NCBI GenBank assembly: GCA_002688395.1
Contig: NZCU01000029.1
Coordinates: 1 to 18,361, forward strand
Direction of reading: 5' to 3'
DNA: 18,361 bases
Source: Nanobdellota archaeon
GTDB taxonomy: Archaea; Nanobdellota; Nanobdellia; SCGC-AAA011-G17; ARS1403
Each line of letters opens with the position of its first letter. Within the stretch, counting starts at the first letter, position 1. The notes beneath the pieces were generated by a model, which saw only the letters and a list, made by a program, of their open reading frames with translations, did no database searches and had not been told where the DNA came from. Positions 1 to 7,170 of the stretch are shown one piece after another. The position numbers and the translations under genes were made by a program.

Positions 1-540
1 AAATCCAAGAGAAACTAAAATAACTCCTGTACCAAGTTTAAACACTCCTTCAGTAATATAACTTATCCCTAATAACTTAAACTGTTGTAATCCTTGTATG
101 ACTCCTCTAACAATTGGAATAAACAAAGAGAAAAGCAAAAAGAAAGCTAAAACAAAAAAAGGAATCAAAGAATCAATTCTCAAAAAATCAGCTAAAAAAG
201 GACTCAAAGCTAAAAAAGCAATAAAAATAATAACACCAAACAAAGCCATCTTTCTCAAAGACTGTGTTAATAAATAAGCAATTTTTCCATCTTCATTCTC
301 TGCTTTAAAAGTAGAAACAAATTTTGTTATACTTGTTTGTATAGCAGTTAGAGGCATAGCAATTATATAAATAATAGATAATAAACTTCCAAAGGTTCCA
401 TAATCTCCAGGCCCTAATTTTCTACCAACATAAAAATGAAATACATATCCAAGAACATTTAAAATAAAAATCCCAATAAACAAAACAAAATTATCTTTCA
501 AAAATTTCTTATTCCTTGTTATGTGGTCTTTAAGTGCCAT
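1..540 (-). CDS. MOP-type polysaccharide/oligosaccharide flippase, C-terminus cut by window edge
   Basis: Only the first 180 codons lie in the window; the frame is open to base 1. The protein starts with a short basic segment, then hydrophobic helices at about residues 18-38, 48-68, 95-115 and 122-140. The N-terminus carries the pattern RNKKFLKDNF followed by a helix and GRKLGPGDYGTFGSL, which is typical of Wzx-like lipid-linked oligosaccharide flippases of the MATE/MOP superfamily. Such proteins move polyprenyl-linked glycans across the cytoplasmic membrane. The ATG at 540 lies 22 nt inside the 3' end of the upstream methyltransferase gene, so the two are probably translationally coupled; I see no clear Shine-Dalgarno motif. 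As third gene after the sugar-phosphate transferase it fits the export step of the same pathway. The exact substrate cannot be told. Confidence 0.85.
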   Translation of the reverse strand, partial: MALKDHITRNKKFLKDNFVLFIGIFILNVLGYVFHFYVGRKLGPGDYGTFGSLLSIIYIIAMPLTAIQTSITKFVSTFKAENEDGKIAYLLTQSLRKMALFGVIIFIAFLALSPFLADFLRIDSLIPFFVLAFFLLFSLFIPIVRGVIQGLQQFKLLGISYITEGVFKLGTGVILVSLGF

Positions 541-1046
541 TCGCTTACAATATTTAGAGTGTAAATATTCCTCTTTCTTATTAAATTAAAATACCTACCC
601 ATTAATTTATGAATTGTTTTATAATCGCTATAATGTGTATCATGAGAATCAGAAACAGATCTAATCAATTTAATTCCTATTTCTGAAATAATGTTGTCAG
701 TCGATGTAGCAATAATAACTTTCTCAGGATTCATACTCTTAAAATGTTCTATTGCTTCAATTAATTCATCATGTTTCAAATGTTCCAAAGACTGGCAAGC
801 AAAAATCTTATTTGCTTTAACTTTTTTATAATCATCAACATCACTTAAATTAGGATCGATATCATAACCAATTATCTTCCCTTTTCTAATAACATTCTTC
901 AAATGTTGTTCCCCACAACCAAAATCTAATATCACATCTCCCTCTTTAGCATCTAAAAGTTCAACACTTTTCTTTAAATATTTATTACTATAATGTCTAA
1001 TAAACCAATTCTTAGATTCATAAATCCTACCTACTTCATTATTCAT
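519..1046 (-). CDS. Small class I SAM-dependent methyltransferase
   Basis: A 175-residue protein with SAM-binding motif I (VILDFGCGE, about residues 38-46), an acidic residue ending the second strand (GYDIDP) and the post-II motif ACQSLEHL near residues 83-90, all typical of Rossmann methyltransferases. It lacks much of the C-terminal strand and helix set of a full-length type 11 enzyme and is short for the family. The frame is open to a TTG at 1061, which would overlap the upstream gene. I prefer the ATG at 1046, which follows the upstream TAA by 2 nt and avoids the overlap. The upstream GGATG is at best a weak ribosome site. It sits between the sugar-phosphate transferase and the flippase, so an O-methylation of a sugar or lipid in the same pathway is a reasonable inference; the target is unknown. 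Confidence 0.82.
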   Translation of the reverse strand: MNNEVGRIYESKNWFIRHYSNKYLKKSVELLDAKEGDVILDFGCGEQHLKNVIRKGKIIGYDIDPNLSDVDDYKKVKANKIFACQSLEHLKHDELIEAIEHFKSMNPEKVIIATSTDNIISEIGIKLIRSVSDSHDTHYSDYKTIHKLMGRYFNLIRKRNIYTLNIVSEWHLKTT

Positions 1047-1048
1047 CT

Positions 1049-2071
1049 TTATAACATCCAAATTGTACTACTAACAACAAACTCAAACAACATTAAATAA
1101 TATACTACTTGTCTTTCTGTAAATTTTCCAGTCCTAGTGAATATATGGGGCAGTGAATATATTTTTTTATAATAAGACTGTAATTTACCATCTTTATAAA
1201 ATCCGTAGCTCTGTTTCCTAAATCCACCTCTAGCTTTCAAGAAAAATTCAATAATAAAAGGGATAGAAACGATCAAAGCAGCTCTTTCAATATTTCCAAT
1301 AATAGCAACACTTGCAATAACAGCCCCCAATAAATAAGTTAGAGAATCTCCAGGAAATACTTTTGCAGGATATTTATTAAAATAAAAGAAAGCTAAAAGA
1401 CAACAAAAAGCCATAAAAGCAATCAAAGCAGCTGTATTTCTTCCATTAACAAAAGCATACAAACCTAACATTCCAGTATAAACTAATCCCATTCCAGATT
1501 CAAGCCCATTAAAGCCAGCTAACATATTAACCATATTAGCAGCACCAACAACACCTATAGGAACAAACAATAAAGGAAAAAATAATCCAACATCAACTCT
1601 TCCAATTAAAGGAAAGGTCATAGTGGTAACTCCTGCATTAACCACAACTAAAGGAATAGCAGCAACTAAAGTTAATAGTGGTTTTTGCCATTGTTTTAAA
1701 CCAAAAGAACTTTCTTTATTCTTTTTTATTATCAAATCATCTATAAACCCAATAAATGTAATGATCATTATAGAAGCCATTCCAGCAAATAAAAAAGTTA
1801 AAGCCTTATCTCCCAAATAAGGATCAAAGCCATTTCCTATAAAAGTATTAAAAAATATAAATAAATTAATCCCAATAAACCAGCCAGCCATAACAGTTAA
1901 TCCTCCAGATAAGGGGATTAATGGCTTATCCTCTTTATTCTGGTCTTTAACAACTAACCCAATCAATCTTGCATATCTTATGAATCCTTTAGTCGCAAAA
2001 AAAGTTGTTAAAAATCCAATAATTCCAGCAATAATGGGTGTAAGCATGAACACAAAAACAAAGGGAAGCAT
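1049..2071 (-). CDS. Polyprenyl-phosphate HexNAc-1-phosphate transferase (GPT/MraY/Alg7-type)
   Basis: A polytopic membrane enzyme of 340 residues that would transfer a HexNAc-1-phosphate from a UDP-sugar to a polyprenyl phosphate, starting lipid-linked glycan synthesis. Family motifs are in order: the basic loop ending in a PLSGG block (about residues 50-57), the Mg-binding aspartate pair in GFIDDL (D111/D112), NMVNMLAGFNGLE (N179, N182, N188; the Alg7-like form of the MraY NxxNxxDG motif), KVFPGDSLTYLLGA (D242) and a late loop histidine (PHIF, H309). The Alg7-like variants favour the archaeal/eukaryotic branch over MraY or WecA. The frame is open to a TTG at 2167, but the extra 32 residues precede the first membrane helix, look non-homologous and are antisense to the divergent gene. 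I therefore chose the ATG at 2071. The sugar donor (UDP-GlcNAc or other) is not provable. Confidence 0.9.
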   Translation of the reverse strand: MLPFVFVFMLTPIIAGIIGFLTTFFATKGFIRYARLIGLVVKDQNKEDKPLIPLSGGLTVMAGWFIGINLFIFFNTFIGNGFDPYLGDKALTFLFAGMASIMIITFIGFIDDLIIKKNKESSFGLKQWQKPLLTLVAAIPLVVVNAGVTTMTFPLIGRVDVGLFFPLLFVPIGVVGAANMVNMLAGFNGLESGMGLVYTGMLGLYAFVNGRNTAALIAFMAFCCLLAFFYFNKYPAKVFPGDSLTYLLGAVIASVAIIGNIERAALIVSIPFIIEFFLKARGGFRKQSYGFYKDGKLQSYYKKIYSLPHIFTRTGKFTERQVVYYLMLFEFVVSSTIWML

Positions 2072-2080
2072 ATAAAAATA
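2071..2080 (+). promoter_or_regulatory. TATA-like element for the methyltransferase at 2107
   Basis: The sequence TATAAAAATA is centred about 31 nt before the ATG at 2107, as expected for an archaeal TATA box giving a transcript with a leader of only a few bases. It abuts the start codon of the divergent gene at 2071, and the whole divergent gap is 35 bp. The opposite direction has only a weaker CTTTATC match near 2102. In such AT-rich DNA, chance matches are common. Confidence 0.45.
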
Positions 2081-2106
2081 TTTCGATGCTTTAATTGAAG
2101 ATAAAG

Positions 2107-2742
2107 ATGGCTCACTACGAAGGAAAATATCATGAATTTGTACATGGAAATTTAATAAAAATTCCAAACTATTACTTATTTAGAGCAAAGTATTCTAAAA
2201 AAAATTATTTAAAATATCTAAAAGGAAAAATATTAGAATTTGGCTCAGGTTTAAGTCAAAATATATTTTTAATCAAGGATACAGCAGAAGGAATAGATGT
2301 AAGCGATTTTTCCATAGATTTTTCCAAAAAAAAAGGAATAAAAGTAACTAAAGATATTAAAAAATTAAAAGCAAACTCCTTCGATTCAGTATTATCAATT
2401 CATTGTTTAGAGCATTTAGAAAACCCTTTTGATTATATCAAAGAGTTCTATAGAGTTTTAAAACCTTCAGGAAGATTGTTAATAGTTCTTCCAACTCAAA
2501 CAAAAAATAAACCAACAAAAAATTTCAAACCAAACATAGGAAAGCATTTGTACGGATGGAACTTCAATCATATAAATGAACTACTTAATTCAGCTAAATT
2601 TAAAATAAAATTAAACAAATTTAACTATGCTTATGGATTCTCATTTTTTTATAAATTTTCTTTTCCATTAGCTAACAGTTTGATTCAATTATTTGGTAAA
2701 ATAAGAAATAAAAAAGAAATGATAATATTAGTTGAAAAATAA
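2107..2742 (+). CDS. Class I SAM methyltransferase (type 11/12)
   Basis: A 211-residue soluble methyltransferase. It has motif I KILEFGSG (about residues 40-47), an acidic strand-2 end (GIDVS), FDSVLSIHCLEHLENP (about residues 93-108), the type 11 signature preceding the YRVLKPSGRLLIVLP strand, and a C-terminal region that caps the active site. The frame is open from a TTG at 2095; I chose the ATG at 2107 because it begins a natural N-terminus and matches the predicted transcription start. It is a single gene, divergent from the sugar-phosphate transferase and convergent with the GT-C-like gene, whose stop it overlaps by 15 nt. It probably modifies a sugar, lipid or quinone-like substrate. 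Local context suggests glycan methylation, but nothing in the sequence fixes the substrate. Confidence 0.85.
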   Translation: MAHYEGKYHEFVHGNLIKIPNYYLFRAKYSKKNYLKYLKGKILEFGSGLSQNIFLIKDTAEGIDVSDFSIDFSKKKGIKVTKDIKKLKANSFDSVLSIHCLEHLENPFDYIKEFYRVLKPSGRLLIVLPTQTKNKPTKNFKPNIGKHLYGWNFNHINELLNSAKFKIKLNKFNYAYGFSFFYKFSFPLANSLIQLFGKIRNKKEMIILVEK

Positions 2743-4239
2743 ACAACTATCTCCATTTTGTTCCTTCAATTCAAAACCACAACTTAACATAACTTCACAA
2801 TGATCTTGGAATGTAAGAAATTCATCAACTTCTAAAACATCTAAATTTTCTTTAAATTCTTTACATTCACCATTATTACCTTTTCTCATAGTGTCAAAAA
2901 AGAATCTTCTTTCTGCAACAGTGCTCCCTCCTGAAAACATAACATGGGTAGCACTAATTAAGTCACAACAAACTGTAGCATAACTATAAACAGCATAAAC
3001 ATCTATATCATTTCCAGGATACCATCCTCCAATATCATCAAATCCACTTCCAGGAAATCCAAAAACAAAAAATTTACCTTCAACTTTATCTATAAGGTCC
3101 ACAGCTTCATTTCCAACATCACTATATTCTTTCATTAAAGGAGTGCTTGTAAAAGAAACAAACACACTAACAACAGCCAAAACAATCAACCCTACTTTTA
3201 TTAAAGAGTTTAAACTATAAAAGTTTCTAACTTTCAAAAAATAATACAAAGCGAAAAATAAGAACAACATTAAATAAATATCAGGAAAAACTTTATTCAA
3301 AAAAGGAGTAAACACTATTAATCTTGAAATGAATAATACACTAACAATAAGCACTGGCATAATAAAAATTAAATGCTTCTTGTTTTTGAAATTCTTCCAA
3401 TGAAAGTAAAAACTAATCCAGAGAGCAGGAATGATAACAAACCCAGCAACATTTGTCCAAAACCAAGCATTACTAAAAGACAATAAACCTTTTGTAATAA
3501 CACTCCCTCCTTTTTCTAAATTAGAAACAAATCCAATCCACCAAAAAGAAGTGATAAAATAAACTAGCAAACTACTAACAACAAATATTATCCTCTCTTT
3601 CCATAATTTTCTACTAAAGAAAAAACCAATTAATAAAAGAGGGAAAACAACTATGATTGCAGGATGAGACAACATTAAAACACTATAAAAGGCAATAAAC
3701 AAAATATAAAACTTAATATTCAATTCTTTTTCAAGATAATATAAAAATATTAAAGCAAGTATGATAAAATTCATCCATCCAAACAATTCAGTTACTCTCC
3801 CAAGTCTAGTAAAGTTTCCTATAGAAATAGGATTAGCAAATAAGAAAATAAAAAAAGCAAGCCTACGAGTAAAACTTAAATTGTTTAATTTACCAAAGTA
3901 AACAATTGCAAAGAAAATAATTCCCATTATTAAAACAGTAGATATAAAAGTAGCAACTAAATAATCATTAAATAAATTATACAAAGGTAAAGTAAAGTAA
4001 AACCATCCAGGAGGATATGTTTGGAATAAAGTAAAACCTCCTCCCCAATGAGGAACTAATTGATGGAATCCATAATTTGATAAGAAATATAATTGAGCAA
4101 TATATGAAGCAATATCATTTGTTTTATCTAAAGGAAATCTAGAAACAATTTTACTAAAATCCAATAATCTATAGATAAAGTAAATAAAAAATAATACTAC
4201 AGGAAAATAAAACCATTTATTATCTAATTTATTTTTCAT
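2728..4239 (-). CDS. GT-C-like membrane protein of the PTPS-related type with a Cys-containing C-terminal domain
   Basis: A 503-residue protein with roughly 10-11 hydrophobic helices up to about residue 365, then a soluble tail of about 135 residues. The first extracytoplasmic loop holds ND (N41/D42), the position of the catalytic acid in GT-C glycosyltransferases. It is followed by TYPPGWFY (about 74-81), GRVTELFGW (147-155) and SHPA (191-194), a pattern I associate with the family misleadingly called 6-pyruvoyl-tetrahydropterin synthase-related membrane proteins. It probably transfers a sugar from a polyprenyl-P-sugar on the outer membrane face. The tail carries at least six cysteines (VCC, GEC, DHC, SCG, DSC), which could form extracellular disulfides. 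A GAGGTAGG ribosome site overlaps the upstream stop codon and supports the ATG at 4239. Function is inferred from architecture only. Confidence 0.75.
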   Translation of the reverse strand: MKNKLDNKWFYFPVVLFFIYFIYRLLDFSKIVSRFPLDKTNDIASYIAQLYFLSNYGFHQLVPHWGGGFTLFQTYPPGWFYFTLPLYNLFNDYLVATFISTVLIMGIIFFAIVYFGKLNNLSFTRRLAFFIFLFANPISIGNFTRLGRVTELFGWMNFIILALIFLYYLEKELNIKFYILFIAFYSVLMLSHPAIIVVFPLLLIGFFFSRKLWKERIIFVVSSLLVYFITSFWWIGFVSNLEKGGSVITKGLLSFSNAWFWTNVAGFVIIPALWISFYFHWKNFKNKKHLIFIMPVLIVSVLFISRLIVFTPFLNKVFPDIYLMLFLFFALYYFLKVRNFYSLNSLIKVGLIVLAVVSVFVSFTSTPLMKEYSDVGNEAVDLIDKVEGKFFVFGFPGSGFDDIGGWYPGNDIDVYAVYSYATVCCDLISATHVMFSGGSTVAERRFFFDTMRKGNNGECKEFKENLDVLEVDEFLTFQDHCEVMLSCGFELKEQNGDSCLFFN

Positions 4240-4243
4240 TTTA

Positions 4244-4251
4244 CCTACCTC
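4244..4251 (-). promoter_or_regulatory. Shine-Dalgarno site for the gene starting at 4239
   Basis: The mRNA reads GAGGTAGG four bases before the ATG, a good match to the archaeal anti-SD target GGAGGTGATC. The site includes the TAG stop of the upstream SDR gene, indicating reinitiation or coupling inside one operon. Confidence 0.6.
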
Positions 4252-5222
4252 AAAAATCCTGTTTTTTTGTAATATTCTATTGTTTTTTCTAACCCATCTC
4301 TAGAAGAAATTTTAGGTTTATATCCTAACTCTTTTTTAATTTTTGATATATTCCCAGCTTGGTTATTAACCATAAAATTTATCCTTTTATTATCTAACAA
4401 TGGGTTAGTGTTAGTTAATTTAGATAATATTTTCAAAGGAAACACAGACATCCTAGCAATCTTTTCATTTAAATGAACTTTAGAGGCTTTAACATTTAAA
4501 ATATCTGCAATATTTTCCACTAATAAATTAAAAGTAATAGGGGCTTCATCCCCAATAATATATTTTTTTCCAACAGCTTCTTTTTTCTCCCCAGCTAACA
4601 ATGCACCTTCAATAAAATTTTCAATATAACCCAAATGTTGTAAATTTTCTCCATTCCCTATAAACATAAATTTTCCATTTTGTATTGCAGGAAATAAACT
4701 AGAAAATCCAAAGTCAAGACCTTCTCCATGGATAATAGTTGGTTGGATAATCACAGTTTTAATTTTATCAGAATATTCTTTAACAACTTCCTCTGACTTT
4801 CTTTTAGATTTCCCATAAAACGTTGTTTCAGCAGTATATGGTGTTTCTTCAGTAGCAGGTTCATCAGTATATCCATAAACTAAAAATGTACTAAAATGAA
4901 CAAACTTAGAAACTTTAGCTTTACAAGCAGCATCTATAATATTTCTAGTTCCTTCAACATTAGCATCCCATATATCTTTCTTATCCTCAGCTTTACTTCC
5001 TAAAACAGCAGCTAAATGATACACAACATCAACATTTTTAACAGCATTAGCTAAAGATTTTTTATCTAATAATCCACCATAAACTAATTCGACCTTTAAT
5101 TTTTTTAATTCTTCAACATTACTACTTTCTCTAACTAAACATTTAACTTTATGTTTTTCAACTAATCTTCTAACTAAATGCTTTCCAATAAATCCACTAG
5201 CTCCTGTAACTAAGATTTTCAT
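4245..5222 (-). CDS. NAD(P)-dependent extended SDR (nucleotide-sugar epimerase/dehydratase family)
   Basis: A 325-residue extended short-chain dehydrogenase. The N-terminal cofactor motif is GASGFIG (G7, G10, G13), followed by YHLAA (68-72), an active-site serine/threonine region FSTFLVYG (110-117) and the catalytic pair Y136-x3-K140 (YGKSK). The downstream PTIIHGEG and LGYIENFIEG segments are typical of the substrate domain. The overall pattern is nearer the atypical 3-beta-HSD/dihydroflavonol-reductase-like subgroup than classical GalE, so the product could be a reduced or epimerised nucleotide sugar, or a different ketone substrate. The ATG overlaps the stop of the preceding methyltransferase as ATGA, indicating translational coupling; no strong Shine-Dalgarno motif is visible. 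Its partners (methyltransferase and GT-C-like protein) suggest supply of a modified sugar. Confidence 0.85.
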   Translation of the reverse strand: MKILVTGASGFIGKHLVRRLVEKHKVKCLVRESSNVEELKKLKVELVYGGLLDKKSLANAVKNVDVVYHLAAVLGSKAEDKKDIWDANVEGTRNIIDAACKAKVSKFVHFSTFLVYGYTDEPATEETPYTAETTFYGKSKRKSEEVVKEYSDKIKTVIIQPTIIHGEGLDFGFSSLFPAIQNGKFMFIGNGENLQHLGYIENFIEGALLAGEKKEAVGKKYIIGDEAPITFNLLVENIADILNVKASKVHLNEKIARMSVFPLKILSKLTNTNPLLDNKRINFMVNNQAGNISKIKKELGYKPKISSRDGLEKTIEYYKKTGFLR

Positions 5223-6058
5223 TTTCTAGCCAAAACGTATAAATGATGGGCCAAAGGCAATTTTAAAAATCTTCCTATTGGTAATTTCTCTACTATAGAA
5301 CTAAATTTAATTAAATCATGATCTTCCTTAAAGGATTTATCAAAGGTCCAATTCCATTCTCCACCAACACTCCCCATTCCTTTCTTAAAAAATCCCCTAA
5401 CAGGAGTATCCCATGTGTCTGGCCAAATAGGAACATCAATAACACCTTTTTCAACAATTTTTAATCCATTCCTTTTCATCATTTTATTAAGACCAGAAAA
5501 ACTCATCCATTTAAGGTCTCCATGATCCCACTCTTGTTTCATAAATCTATGATAAAGAACATGTGGATAAGTTCCAATATTATATTTATTTTGATTCATA
5601 ATTAAAACATATTTCTTAGAAACTCTTTTCATTTCTTTAACTAAAGCAATAGGATCACTAAAATGTTCAGCTATACAAAAATTCCAAACAAAGTCAAAAG
5701 TATTATCTTCAAAAGGAAATTTAAGCGGTTGTCCTTGTTTTATATCAACCTCAACACCATTCCCAACTTTATCCCAATTTTTTTTAGCATTCTCTTCCTC
5801 AACTTTAGATGGAGTGTAATAAGTAACATTCTTTCCATGTTTAGCAAAGATTAAAGAATTAACACCTCTAACTCCAGTAATACCATCACTTGGTCCTTCA
5901 AAAACACTTTCAATATCATACCTTTTCATCAACTTTCTAAAATATTTATTAATCATAATTCTTTCATACACAGTCCCCATCCCTTCATCAAAATCTTTAG
6001 GACTATACTTAACTAAGCCTTCTATAAAATTCAAAAATAATTGTTCATTTTTATCCAT
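5219..6058 (-). CDS. Divergent class I SAM methyltransferase
   Basis: A 279-residue protein. The C-terminal half of the methyltransferase core is clear: PLKFPFEDNTFDFVWNFCIAEHF (about residues 111-133) is a type 11 motif region, followed by EMKRVSKKYVLIMNQ (strand 5). Motif I, normally E/DxGxGxG, is replaced by VFEGPSDGITGVRG (about 52-65), so the glycine loop is unusual, though E54 and G55 could still start the SAM-binding turn. A long C-terminal half (about 170-279) rich in tryptophans and aspartates (WPDTWDT, GGEWNW) is probably a substrate domain. A TATA box lies about 27 nt upstream of its ATG, making this the first gene of a three-gene operon with the SDR and GT-C-like genes. It may be an active methyltransferase with a variant loop or a degenerate one. 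Confidence 0.72.
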   Translation of the reverse strand: MDKNEQLFLNFIEGLVKYSPKDFDEGMGTVYERIMINKYFRKLMKRYDIESVFEGPSDGITGVRGVNSLIFAKHGKNVTYYTPSKVEEENAKKNWDKVGNGVEVDIKQGQPLKFPFEDNTFDFVWNFCIAEHFSDPIALVKEMKRVSKKYVLIMNQNKYNIGTYPHVLYHRFMKQEWDHGDLKWMSFSGLNKMMKRNGLKIVEKGVIDVPIWPDTWDTPVRGFFKKGMGSVGGEWNWTFDKSFKEDHDLIKFSSIVEKLPIGRFLKLPLAHHLYVLARK

Positions 6059-6079
6059 AAGAAAATTTCAAGAAATTAG

Positions 6080-6090
6080 CTTTATAAAGA
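6080..6090 (-). promoter_or_regulatory. TATA box and probable leaderless promoter of the 6058-2728 operon
   Basis: On the minus strand TCCTAAAT is followed by the palindrome CTTTATAAAG centred at about 6085. The ATG at 6058 lies 27 nt downstream of that centre, exactly where an archaeal transcript would start, so the mRNA is predicted to be leaderless. The element sits in the 41-bp gap between the radical SAM gene and this operon and splits the long minus-strand run into two units. Confidence 0.6.
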
Positions 6091-6099
6091 TTTAGGAAT

Positions 6100-7170
6100 T
6101 TAAGACCTTACAACTCTCATACCAACTTTAAACATAGTTTTCCAATGATGCAACATTGTTGTATAAGCAGCATTTGCTAAAGGACAATGACATTCTTTAT
6201 TCTTTATACTCTCTCTTATTCTTTTACTTCCAGGCCCATCAAACCAAACTTTACTAAAATTATAATTATTTTCTCTCAAACTACCCATAACATCCCCCCT
6301 AATACAACAAGGCCAAACCTCTCCATCAGGACTTATTTGAGCAGAGGCAAATCCAGAATAACAAGGTAATATTTGTTTCTCATGTTTCAAAACATCTATA
6401 ACAAATTGATAATAATTTTTCCTAAAAGCTTGGATAACATTTGAAAATCCTTTAAAGGATTTAGAATTAGCTAACAAAAAATTAATTGCCTTTCTATAAT
6501 CTTCCATACTAGGGGTTATATCCTCATCTAAAGTACCCAACTCAACTCTTTTCTCAGCAATCTCTGTAATATAAGAATCAGGATTTAATTTAATTAACTC
6601 TTTATAGATTTCTGGAAATCTTTTAACATTATGTTTACTAATAACAGTATGAATTCCCAACTCAAAATTATCATTTCTAATTTCCTTTAATTCCTTATAA
6701 GTTTTCAAAGCTAACTCCCAATTTCTTTTAAATCCTCTAATCTCATCATGTTTTTCCTTAACTTCATCTAAAGATAAATTCAAAATAATCCTAGAATCCC
6801 TACAATTTTCAACAATATCTCTAACTTTCCCAGGAATTATATTCGCTAAAATACCATTACAAGGAATATTGATTATCGTAGGTTTACAATGTTTATATGC
6901 ACTTTTTACAATATCCACAAAATCTTTTCTTTGAAACTGTTCTCCGCCACTAAAAGTAAACCAATAAGGACCTTTGCCAATTCCACTAAAAATTTTCTCA
7001 TACTCTTCTAACTTTAAATCATCAACTAAATTTTCATAAACATTACAAGTTTTACACCTAGACATACATCTATTTGTAACACTCACAGTATAATTGATAG
7101 GCATCACTCTAGGAAAACCAAATCTTCTAAATGATTTATACAACGGCGTTTTAAAAACAACTTTAAGCAT
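6100..7170 (-). CDS. Radical SAM enzyme with SPASM/twitch-like C-terminus (paralogue of the 16377-17459 gene)
   Basis: A 356-residue radical SAM protein. The [4Fe-4S]-binding CxxxCxxC motif is C35-MSR-C39-KT-C42, and the SAM-contacting GGE motif is SGGE (74-77). The C-terminal region holds C270, C288/C289, C327 and C329 in the order Cx17-C...CxC, with the phrase MGSLRENNY between; this resembles a reduced SPASM or twitch auxiliary cluster site. Spacing matches the second paralogue almost residue for residue. SPASM enzymes often modify peptides, but no small precursor peptide gene lies nearby. Related enzymes also act on sugars and lipids, and the gene is the last of an operon with a Dpm1-like synthase and a GT2. 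It overlaps the GT2 by 8 nt, with a strong AAGGAG ribosome site. The substrate is unknown; a glycan or glycolipid is my inference. Confidence 0.87.
   Translation of the reverse strand: MLKVVFKTPLYKSFRRFGFPRVMPINYTVSVTNRCMSRCKTCNVYENLVDDLKLEEYEKIFSGIGKGPYWFTFSGGEQFQRKDFVDIVKSAYKHCKPTIINIPCNGILANIIPGKVRDIVENCRDSRIILNLSLDEVKEKHDEIRGFKRNWELALKTYKELKEIRNDNFELGIHTVISKHNVKRFPEIYKELIKLNPDSYITEIAEKRVELGTLDEDITPSMEDYRKAINFLLANSKSFKGFSNVIQAFRKNYYQFVIDVLKHEKQILPCYSGFASAQISPDGEVWPCCIRGDVMGSLRENNYNFSKVWFDGPGSKRIRESIKNKECHCPLANAAYTTMLHHWKTMFKVGMRVVRS

Noticed and set aside
519..1046. Treating the short methyltransferase as a frameshifted pseudogene
   Set aside because: It is short, but the frame is intact, motifs are preserved and it is neatly packed between two genes. 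A compact enzyme is more likely than decay.
2072..2167. N-terminal 32-residue extension of the GPT-type transferase from a TTG codon
   Set aside because: It precedes the first membrane helix, lacks family resemblance and is antisense to the divergent methyltransferase; the ATG at 2071 fits the family length.
2728..4239. Literal annotation as a 6-pyruvoyl-tetrahydropterin synthase
   Set aside because: The family name is misleading: the protein is polytopic with GT-C-like motifs and has none of the zinc-binding histidines of the soluble pterin enzyme.
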